DNA of 64,000 bases from Oleomonas cavernae (GTDB lineage Bacteria; Pseudomonadota; Alphaproteobacteria; Zavarziniales; Zavarziniaceae), in NCBI RefSeq assembly GCF_003590945.1, contig NZ_QYUK01000011.1, forward strand, positions 958,001-1,022,000. Reading direction: 5' to 3'. Shown here in pieces: positions 1-7,243 of the stretch (its first letter is position 1; each line of letters begins with the position of its first letter). The position numbers and the translations under genes are program-made. The notes beneath the pieces were generated by a model. It did no database searches. It saw nothing but the letters and a program-made list of their open reading frames with translations, and was not told the DNA's origin.

Positions 1-2153
1 GCAACATGGGCAGCGATCGCCGGCCGGTCGGCGCCTCGACCATCACCCAGCAGGTGGCCAAGAACTTCCTCCTCGGCAACGAGGTCTCCTACGGCCGCAA
101 GATCCGCGAGGCGATCTTGACCTTCAGGATCGAACGCACCTTCTCCAAGGACCGGATTCTCGAACTCTATCTCAACGAGATCTACCTCGGCATGGGCTCC
201 TACGGCGTCGCCGCCGCCTCGCTCAACTATTTCGACAAGCCGCTCGACAAGCTTTCGGTCGCCGAGATCGCCTATCTGGCGGCGCTGCCCAAGGCACCGT
301 CCAACTATCACCCGATCAAGCAGCGCGAAGCCGCGACGACCAGGCGCAACTGGGTGCTGGACCGCATGTACGAGGACGGGCGCATCACCCAGGAACAGTG
401 GCAGGAGGCCAAGGCCACGCCCCTGACCGTGCGTGACGCCAGCCAGGGCAACACCACCCGCGCCGATTATTTCGCCGAGGAAGTGCGCCGCGAGATCGTC
501 TCGCTCTATGGCGATGCCGCGCTCTATGAAGGCGGCCTCAGCGTGCGCACCAGCATCGATCCGGCGATGCAGGCCCTGGCCGAGAAGGCGCTGCGTGAAG
601 GCCTGATCGATTACGACCGCCGCCACGGCTGGCGCGGCCCGATCACCCGCATCGACGCCGCCACCGACTGGCTGGCGGCCTTGCGCGAAGTGCCGATTCC
701 GCCGGGCCTAATAGTGCCGGGGATCAAGCCCTGGCGCATGGCGGTGGTGCTGTCGAGCGATGCCAAGGCGGCGTCGATCGGCCTGCTCGACGGCGCCAAG
801 GGCACGATCCCCCTGAGCGAGCTGACCTGGGCGCGGCCGACCACCGCCAACCAGGGTGTGGGCGGTGCGCCGCGCAAGCCCGGCGACGTGTTCAAGGTGG
901 GCGATGTCGTCGCCGTCGAGGAACTGAAGGCGGGCGAGGGTGTCTTTGGCCTGCGCCAGATCCCCAATGTCGGCGGCGCCCTGGTGGCGCTCGACCCCCA
1001 TACCGGCCGTGTCCTGGCCATGGTCGGGGGCTGGTCCTACAACGAGAGCCAGTTCAACCGCGCGACCCAGGCCCTGCGCCAGCCCGGTTCGACCTTCAAG
1101 CCCTTCGTCTATGCGACCGCCCTTGAATCCGGCCTGACCCCCTCCACCCTGGTGATGGATTCGCCCTTCGTCGCCGACCAGGGGCCGGGCATGCCGCCGT
1201 GGCGGCCGGCCAACTACGGCCATGATTTCTTAGGCGCCATCACCCTGCGGGTCGCGCTGGAGAAATCGCGCAACCTGGTGACCGCGCGCCTGGCCTATTA
1301 CCTGGGCATCGACAAGGTGAAGGCCCTGGCCGAACGCTTCGGCGTGGTCATCGACCTGCCGCCTTACCTCGCCATGTCGCTGGGGGCGGGCGAGACCACC
1401 TTGCTGCGCATGACCGCGGCCTATGGCCAGTTCGTCAACGGCGGCAAGAAGATCACCCCCAGCTTCATCGACCGGGTCCAGGACCGCCGCGGCCGCACGG
1501 TCTTCAAGCACGACATGCGCCCGTGCGAGGGTTGCGGCGCCACCAGCTTCTCGGACCAGGCGCCGCCGGTCATTCCCGACAACCGGCCCGAGGTGATCGA
1601 CGCCGGCACCGCCTATCAGATGGTCTCGATCCTCCAGGGCGTGGTCGAGCGGGGCACCGGCGGCCGGGTTCGCGCCGTGGGCAAGCCGATCGCAGGCAAG
1701 ACCGGCACCTCGAACGACAGCAAGGACGTCTGGTTCATCGGCTTCTCGCCCGATCTGGTCGCCGGCGTCTTCGTCGGCTTCGACCAGCCGCGTACCCTGG
1801 GCGGCAAGGAGACGGGCGGCGTGGTCGCGGCGCCGATCTTCCGCGACTTCATGAAGGCGGCCCTGGCCGACAAGCCGGGCATACCGTTCCGCATTCCGCC
1901 GGGCCTGCGCTTCGTGCGCGTGAACCCGGCCACCGGTGCGCCCGCCGGCCCCGGCGAGCGGGCGATCTTCGAAGCCTTCAAGCCCGGCACCGAGCCCTTC
2001 GGTTCGCGCCCGGTGCTCGACGGTTCGGCCGACGGCAGCTTCACCATGGACGGCTTCGGCAACGACAGCGACTTCCTGGGGGCCATCGGCGCGCCGTCGC
2101 CGGGCGGCGGCGCACCGGCCGCGGGCGACAGCGCGACCGGCGGGCTCTATTGA
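1..2153 (+). CDS. mrcA: Class A penicillin-binding protein 1A (5' end outside window)
   Basis: Bifunctional peptidoglycan glycosyltransferase/transpeptidase that polymerises and cross-links murein in the periplasm. The frame is open from the window edge, so the N-terminal membrane anchor and the catalytic Glu region of the glycosyltransferase are missing. What remains starts at the GASTITQQ motif of the GT51 domain, followed by an OB-like insert (about codons 200-310) and a complete transpeptidase domain. Its SxxK motif is STFK (near codon 362), its SxN is SRN (near 421) and its KTGTS motif lies near codon 565. The C-terminal tail is Gly/Ala-rich. prfB follows after about 60 bp, a common alphaproteobacterial order. 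The internal Met at base 6 is not the real start. Confidence 0.95.
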   Translation, partial: NMGSDRRPVGASTITQQVAKNFLLGNEVSYGRKIREAILTFRIERTFSKDRILELYLNEIYLGMGSYGVAAASLNYFDKPLDKLSVAEIAYLAALPKAPSNYHPIKQREAATTRRNWVLDRMYEDGRITQEQWQEAKATPLTVRDASQGNTTRADYFAEEVRREIVSLYGDAALYEGGLSVRTSIDPAMQALAEKALREGLIDYDRRHGWRGPITRIDAATDWLAALREVPIPPGLIVPGIKPWRMAVVLSSDAKAASIGLLDGAKGTIPLSELTWARPTTANQGVGGAPRKPGDVFKVGDVVAVEELKAGEGVFGLRQIPNVGGALVALDPHTGRVLAMVGGWSYNESQFNRATQALRQPGSTFKPFVYATALESGLTPSTLVMDSPFVADQGPGMPPWRPANYGHDFLGAITLRVALEKSRNLVTARLAYYLGIDKVKALAERFGVVIDLPPYLAMSLGAGETTLLRMTAAYGQFVNGGKKITPSFIDRVQDRRGRTVFKHDMRPCEGCGATSFSDQAPPVIPDNRPEVIDAGTAYQMVSILQGVVERGTGGRVRAVGKPIAGKTGTSNDSKDVWFIGFSPDLVAGVFVGFDQPRTLGGKETGGVVAAPIFRDFMKAALADKPGIPFRIPPGLRFVRVNPATGAPAGPGERAIFEAFKPGTEPFGSRPVLDGSADGSFTMDGFGNDSDFLGAIGAPSPGGGAPAAGDSATGGLY

Positions 2154-2213
2154 GTTGATCGGGGCGGCCGTTCCCGGCTATACCGTGCGACCCCATCACG
2201 AGTGCTAGAACCC

Positions 2214-3342
2214 ATGCGCGCCGACGTCGAATCCCTGCAAGCCGAGATCAAGCAGTCGTTGGAACTGCTGAGGAGGCATCTTTGACTGGGACGTTGCCAA
2301 CGTCCGCCTGGACGAGCTGAACGCCCGGGTCGAAGACCCCAGCCTGTGGAACGATCCCACAGAAGCGCAGAAGATCATGCGCGAGCGCACCCGCCTGGAA
2401 GATGCGATCGGCGCCTATCGCCGGCTCGAGGCGGAATTGCGCGACACCCTCGATCTGGCCGAGATGGCCGAAGCCGAGGGGGACGAGACCATGGTCGACG
2501 ACGCCGTCACCACGCTGCGCGGCCTGCGCGACGATGCGGCCGGGGCGGAAGTGAAGGCGCTGCTCTCGGGCGAGGCCGATGCCAATGACAGCTATCTCGA
2601 AGTCAACGCCGGTGCCGGTGGCACCGAGGCCCAGGACTGGGCCGAGATGCTGCTGCGCATGTATACCCGCTGGGCCGAGCAGCACGGCTACAAGGTCGAG
2701 TTGATGGAAGACAGCGCCGGGGAACAGGCCGGCATCAAGAGCGCCACCATCATGGTCAAGGGCTTGAACGCCTATGGCTGGATGAAGACCGAGTCGGGCG
2801 TGCACCGCTTGGTGCGCATTTCGCCCTTCGATTCAAACGCCCGGCGCCAGACCAGCTTTGCCAGCGTCTGGGTCTACCCGGTGGTCGACGACACGATCGA
2901 GGTCGAGATCCTGGACAAGGACCTGCGCATCGACACCTATCGCGCCTCGGGCGCCGGCGGCCAGCACGTCAACAAGACAGACTCGGCCATCCGCATCACC
3001 CACATGCCCACCGGCATCGTGGTCGCCTGCCAGAGCGACCGCTCGCAGCACAAGAACCGCTCGCAGGCCATGTCGATGCTCAAAGCCCGCCTCTACGAGC
3101 GCGAATTGCAGATCCGCGAGGAAGCGGCCCAGGCCCAGGCGGACGAGAAGACCGCCATCGGCTGGGGCCACCAGATCCGCTCCTACGTGCTGCAGCCCTA
3201 TCAGATGGTGAAGGACCTGCGCACCGGGGCCGAAACCTCCGACACCCAGGGCGTGCTGAACGGCGATCTCGATCGCTTCATGGCCGCAGCCCTGGCCGCG
3301 CGCGTCGAAGGCAGTGGGACCGAGGTCAGCGACCTGGATTGA
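2214..3342 (+). CDS. prfB: Peptide chain release factor 2, expressed by programmed +1 frameshift
   Basis: Recognises UGA and UAA stop codons and triggers peptide release on the ribosome. Translation starts at ATG 2214, reads 23 codons and meets an in-frame TGA at 2283-2285. Skipping one base after the CTT codon (2280-2282) continues in the frame starting at 2284, giving about 375 residues, the usual RF2 length. The downstream part has the stop-codon recognition tripeptide SPF (in [11 protein letters not shown]) and the GGQ peptidyl-hydrolysis motif at residues 248-250. The short zero-frame peptide and the long frame join seamlessly into a typical RF2 N-terminus, so the joined product is the real gene. 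Autoregulation by RF2 level is established for this arrangement. Confidence 0.97.
2271..2286 (+). promoter_or_regulatory. prfB programmed +1 frameshift site
   Basis: The sequence reads AGG AGG CAT CTT TGA C. An internal Shine-Dalgarno-like AGGAGG sits three bases before the CTT slip codon, which is followed by the TGA stop and a C. This is the layout of the known RF2 frameshift signal, and here the Shine-Dalgarno element is a perfect anti-SD complement. Low RF2 slows termination at TGA and favours slippage into the RF2 frame. Confidence 0.96.
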
Positions 3343-3420
3343 TTTTGCACCGTCTATGCAAGCAGTGTTGACCGCGTCGGGCTAGCGGTTCACGGTCGAG
3401 GTGTTCCCGGGGGGAATGCC

Positions 3421-4998
3421 TTGACCCTATCGACCTTGCCGTTTCCGGTGATGGAGGGACGCGACGACTGGCTCTTCCTGACCGGTCTTCGCGGTCAGGA
3501 TCACTTTGTCTGGTATCGCCATCCAGAGACCCTGTCGCAGACGGTGTTCCGGCGCATGGCCGCAACCCATCGCCGTCGCCGTGCCGATCTTGCGGCGCTG
3601 GGCATTCCCTTCGTTGCCATCGCGCCGCCCGATCCTGCATTCCTGGTCCCCAAAAAGTTGCCGCCGGGCGTGCGCTTCGATCCCGCGAACGGGCCGTACC
3701 GGCGCCTGGCGCGGGAACTATCGGCCGCCGAACGCGCGGACTTCGTCTATCCGCTCGAAACGATCCGCAAGGCCCACCACCAGCGCCCCGCCTATCCGCC
3801 GGATGATTTTCACTGGACGGCCTGGGGCGCCTATGCCGGCTACCGCGCGCTGATGGCGCGGGTGCGCCGGCACCTGCCCGCGGCGCGCACCGTCGAGGCG
3901 GGCGATATCCGGTGGCGCGACGGTGAAGCCCTGGGCCTGCTGGGGGCCCAGGTCCCGGGCAGGCGCGCCGCGAGCGTGCCGATCGCCGACTGTGCCTCGG
4001 CGGCGGCGCAGCGGCGGGATACCGTGAGGACCGAAGGCGGCTTGAGTTTTGCCGAGTTCGATGGCGGCGATCCGGCCTTGCCCACGGCGGTGATGTTTCG
4101 CGGGTCGTTCACCGTCGCCATGCTGCCGTTCCTGATCCGCTCGTTCCGGCGCTTGATCCTGATCAGGTGCGGCAACCGGATGCTGTTCGACGTGATCGTG
4201 CGCGAGCGGCCCGACATCGTCATTCTCGAGCGCGCGGAGTTTGCCTTGGTCCCGCCGGTGACCGACAACCAGGCGGTCGATGAGCAGATCCTGTTCGGGG
4301 ATCTGCGTTGCCAGGATCTCGATGAAGCGGCGGCCGAATTGGACGTTCGCCGGCTCCTGCATGACGGGGACCATGCGGCGGCGGCGGACAAGGCGGCCAT
4401 GGTGGCAAGCCGTTGGCCGCAGTCGGCGACCCATCACTATTTTCGCGCCGTCGCCCTCAATGCCGCGGGCCGGCGCGACGAGGCCGCGATGGCGTGCCGG
4501 GATGCCCTCTCGCGCGATGGCAGGCTGGCCGCCGGTTACGAGTTGCTGGGTGATATCGCCCGCGCCCAAGGCCAACCCGACGATGCCCTGGGCCACTATC
4601 TGCGCGTAATCGACCTGGTTCCCAAGGCGCCCCGGCCGTGGCTGCTGGCCGCGCGGGTCAGCCGGTTTCTGGGCCGGCCGGCGCAGGCGGCGGTTCAGGT
4701 CCGGGCGGGGCTGGCCGTCGCCCCCGACGATCCGGCACTTCATGCCGAACTTGCAACGATCCTGCTCGAAGCCGGCCGGCTTGCGGAAGCCCATGCCGAG
4801 GTATCGCAGGCACTCCACCTCGACGATGGGGTCATGGCCTTCTGGCAGCTCGCCGCCAGGATTTGTTTCAAGCTCCGGCACTGGGCCGAGGCGGTCGGCT
4901 GCCTCGAGCGCTTCGCCGCGCTGTCGCCGAACGGGGAGGGCTTCATCGCCCCGTTCCTGGCGGCCGCCCGCCAGGCGGCGGCAATCAACTGTTCGTGA
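3421..4998 (+). CDS. AlgX/AlgJ-like SGNH O-acetyltransferase-type domain fused to TPR repeats
   Basis: The N-terminal ~300 residues resemble the SGNH-like domain of the alginate acetylation proteins AlgX/AlgJ. There is a GRDDWLFL-type opening, a DFHW motif (Asp129, His131) matching the D-x-H pair of AlgX, and a GSF motif near residue 229 that could supply the serine. Residues ~315-525 form about five TPR-like helical pairs. No clear signal peptide or membrane anchor is visible, unlike typical AlgX/AlgJ, so location is uncertain. The TTG start at 3421 has a G-rich ribosome site ending at 3414; ATG 3451 is an alternative. The gene converges on the bactofilin gene with a 14-bp overlap of the ends. 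Polysaccharide O-acetylation is inferred; the substrate is unknown. Confidence 0.7.
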   Translation: MTLSTLPFPVMEGRDDWLFLTGLRGQDHFVWYRHPETLSQTVFRRMAATHRRRRADLAALGIPFVAIAPPDPAFLVPKKLPPGVRFDPANGPYRRLARELSAAERADFVYPLETIRKAHHQRPAYPPDDFHWTAWGAYAGYRALMARVRRHLPAARTVEAGDIRWRDGEALGLLGAQVPGRRAASVPIADCASAAAQRRDTVRTEGGLSFAEFDGGDPALPTAVMFRGSFTVAMLPFLIRSFRRLILIRCGNRMLFDVIVRERPDIVILERAEFALVPPVTDNQAVDEQILFGDLRCQDLDEAAAELDVRRLLHDGDHAAAADKAAMVASRWPQSATHHYFRAVALNAAGRRDEAAMACRDALSRDGRLAAGYELLGDIARAQGQPDDALGHYLRVIDLVPKAPRPWLLAARVSRFLGRPAQAAVQVRAGLAVAPDDPALHAELATILLEAGRLAEAHAEVSQALHLDDGVMAFWQLAARICFKLRHWAEAVGCLERFAALSPNGEGFIAPFLAAARQAAAINCS

Positions 4999-5395
4999 GC
5001 ACCAGCGAGGGCTTGGTACCCTCGATCAGCTTGACCGGTTCGGCGCTCGCCGATGGGCGACGCTTGAGATTACCCTCGACGCGGGCGCCGGCTTCGACGC
5101 CTAGGCTGTCGTGCAGGATGTCGCCGGTGATGTTGGCAGATGCCGCCAATTCGACAGTGGCGGCGATGATGCGACCCTCGACACGGCCGCGGACGTGGAC
5201 GGTTTCGGCCCTTATCTCGCCGTTGACCACGCCGTCCTCGCCCAGGGTCAGGGTCCGGCAGGTAATGTCGCCGGTTACGGTGCCGTCGATCTGCAGGTCG
5301 CCCGTCGAATTGAGGTTGCCCTCGATCGTCAGGTTCTCGGCAAACAGGGACGGCGGCGTCGGGCGCTTATTTGTCGTCTTGGGTTTGTTGAACAT
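4985..5395 (-). CDS. bacA: Bactofilin (polymer-forming cytoskeletal protein)
   Basis: A 136-residue protein with the short-repeat beta-helix pattern of bactofilins (TIEGNLNSTGDLQIDGTVTG and following turns), flanked by disordered Lys/Pro-rich ends. Bactofilins self-assemble without nucleotide into membrane-associated filaments that position envelope enzymes. The MFNKP start at 5395 overlaps the end of the upstream M23 peptidase by 29 bases. A longer start at 5428 exists but bactofilins typically begin MF-. Coupling of a bactofilin to an M23 endopeptidase is a conserved cell-shape module in Alphaproteobacteria, so the two products probably act together on local peptidoglycan remodelling. Confidence 0.92.
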   Translation of the reverse strand: MFNKPKTTNKRPTPPSLFAENLTIEGNLNSTGDLQIDGTVTGDITCRTLTLGEDGVVNGEIRAETVHVRGRVEGRIIAATVELAASANITGDILHDSLGVEAGARVEGNLKRRPSASAEPVKLIEGTKPSLVLTNS

Positions 5396-6659
5396 GACGG
5401 CCAGCCTCGATGAATGGGATGGGATCACGCGGAACGTCGTCGAGCATCACTTCGTAATGAACATGCGGCCCGGTGGAGCGGCCCGAACTGCCGAGCTTGC
5501 CGACCACGTCGCCGGCTTCGAGCTTGTCGCCGACCTTTACCGAGATGCTGCGCAGGTGGGCATAGCGGGTCTCAATCCCGAAGGCATGGCGCACCCGCAC
5601 GGCGCGGCCATAGGCGCCTTCCCAGCCGGCGTCGACCACTTCGCCCGGTGCCGTCACCTTGACCGGCGTGCCGATCGGGGCGGCAAAGTCGAGCCCGGCA
5701 TGGAAGGCGGCGCGGCGCCTGAACGGGTCCATGCGCGTGCCAAAGCCGCTGCGCAACTCGTAGTGCGTCAGCGGGGTGGCCAGCGGAATGGCGGGGAGGG
5801 CGGCGCGCAGCGTGTCGAGGCGGACGATGCCGCTGGTCAGCAACAGCAGGCGGTCGCGGCTTTCCGGCTTTTCGACGGCGCTGCCGGGCGGCGGGGGCGC
5901 CTGGGCCAGTTCGACGAGCGGGCCGCCCTGGCCGGGACCGCCGGTGGGCACGATGCGGCTGAGGTCGAGGCCGGTGCTGCCCAACTGTCCTTCCAGCCTG
6001 GTCAGTTCCATGGCGGTCGCCGGGGTCAGGCGGTCGACCAAGGCACCCTGGACCGTCTCGAGGGCAACGATACGGTCACTCAGCGTGGTCGCCCGGCGCT
6101 CGGCCTGGGCCAGAAGGTCGCGGGTCGCGCCGGCGGTGCGTTCCATCGCGGCCAGGCGATCCTCGGCCACCTGCAGGCTCTCCAGCAGGCGCCGGCGTTC
6201 ATCATAGGCGGCCGATAGTTCGAGGCTGAGCGCCGCGCTGTCGTCGGCCATCGCGGGGGCGGCGGCCGGCAGGGCGGGATTGGTGGGGCGGGCCTCGTCG
6301 CGGTCGTTCGCCCGCGCCGTCATCTGCTTTTCGAGGATGGTGCGGGCGGCCTCGGCGGCATCGCGCTGGGCGCGCAGGGCGGCGACTTCGCCGTTGAGCT
6401 GGGCCTGCCTGGCCAGGTCGGCCTGCAACTGCGCGATGGTCTCGTCACGGCCGTCGTCGGCCGGCCGCATGCTCAAGGTGGTGATGGTGGCGTGGCTGAC
6501 CCAGCCGAAAGCCGCCAACCCGAGGGCCAGGGCGGAAACCTGGGCGCCACGCGACAGCCTGATCCAGCGCACGCCCCAGGCGTTGCGGATGGCAATCTCG
6601 CGGGGCGCGAACCAGGTTCGGCGCGAGGGCAAAGGGCGATGTTTGGCGTCGGGGGACAT
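5367..6659 (-). CDS. Membrane-anchored M23 (LytM) peptidoglycan endopeptidase
   Basis: About 430 residues: cytoplasmic N-terminus, one membrane helix (near residues 40-62, ALALGLAAFGWVSHATI), a long periplasmic coiled coil rich in Ala/Arg/Glu (about 75-230), and a C-terminal M23 domain. The zinc-site motifs HAGLD (His near 319) and HVHYE (near 397) are both present, so it is predicted to be catalytically active. Translationally coupled to the bactofilin gene downstream. The ATG at 6659 (MSPDAKH) is chosen; a GTG at 6746 would add 29 residues. The likely role is bactofilin-guided cross-link hydrolysis in cell shape or division. Confidence 0.9.
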   Translation of the reverse strand: MSPDAKHRPLPSRRTWFAPREIAIRNAWGVRWIRLSRGAQVSALALGLAAFGWVSHATITTLSMRPADDGRDETIAQLQADLARQAQLNGEVAALRAQRDAAEAARTILEKQMTARANDRDEARPTNPALPAAAPAMADDSAALSLELSAAYDERRRLLESLQVAEDRLAAMERTAGATRDLLAQAERRATTLSDRIVALETVQGALVDRLTPATAMELTRLEGQLGSTGLDLSRIVPTGGPGQGGPLVELAQAPPPPGSAVEKPESRDRLLLLTSGIVRLDTLRAALPAIPLATPLTHYELRSGFGTRMDPFRRRAAFHAGLDFAAPIGTPVKVTAPGEVVDAGWEGAYGRAVRVRHAFGIETRYAHLRSISVKVGDKLEAGDVVGKLGSSGRSTGPHVHYEVMLDDVPRDPIPFIEAGRHVQQTQDDK

Positions 6660-6775
6660 TGCGACGTCGGGACAGTCTCTGGGGAGGACAGACGCGACAT
6701 TGGCGCCAGAATGGCACGATCTTGTCAACCGCTTAAGCCGCCGCACCCGTCCCCGATCATGGTGGCATCGCCCGA

Positions 6776-7243
6776 TCAGGCCGCCTGGACGGCCGCCAAA
6801 ACCGCGTCGACATGGCCGTTCACGCTGACTTTGCGCCAGATATTGGCGATCTTGCCCTTGGCGTCGATCAGATAGGTCGCCCGTTCGATGCCCATGTACT
6901 TTCGGCCATACATGCTCTTTTCGACCCAGACGCCATAGGCTTCGGTGACCTTGCCCTCCTCGTCGGCGGCCAGGGTGACCGACAGGGCGTGCTTCTTCAC
7001 GAATTTGTCGTGGGCGGCGACGCTGTCGCGGGAGACTCCGATGACGACCGCGCCCGCCTGCTCGAAGGCGGCGATCTTTTCGGTAAAGCCGATCGCTTCC
7101 CTGGTACAGCCGGTGGTGTCGTCCTTGGGATAGAAATAGAGGACGACCTTCTTGCCTTTGAGGTCGCTCAGCTTGACCTTGCCGCCGCCGTTGGCCGGCA
7201 ACGAGAAGGCGGGCGCGGCATCACCGGGCGATAGCGTCGTCAT
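6776..7243 (-). CDS. bcp: Thioredoxin-dependent peroxiredoxin, Bcp/PrxQ family
   Basis: A 155-residue thiol peroxidase that reduces hydrogen peroxide and alkyl hydroperoxides in the cytoplasm. The peroxidatic cysteine lies in DDTTGCTREA (Cys46). The residue five positions later, where many Bcp proteins have the resolving Cys, is not Cys, and no other cysteine occurs in the protein, so this is a 1-Cys variant that must form a mixed disulfide with an external thiol. The start overlaps the glnE stop by 23 bases, implying co-transcription with glnE. Confidence 0.95.
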   Translation of the reverse strand: MTTLSPGDAAPAFSLPANGGGKVKLSDLKGKKVVLYFYPKDDTTGCTREAIGFTEKIAAFEQAGAVVIGVSRDSVAAHDKFVKKHALSVTLAADEEGKVTEAYGVWVEKSMYGRKYMGIERATYLIDAKGKIANIWRKVSVNGHVDAVLAAVQAA

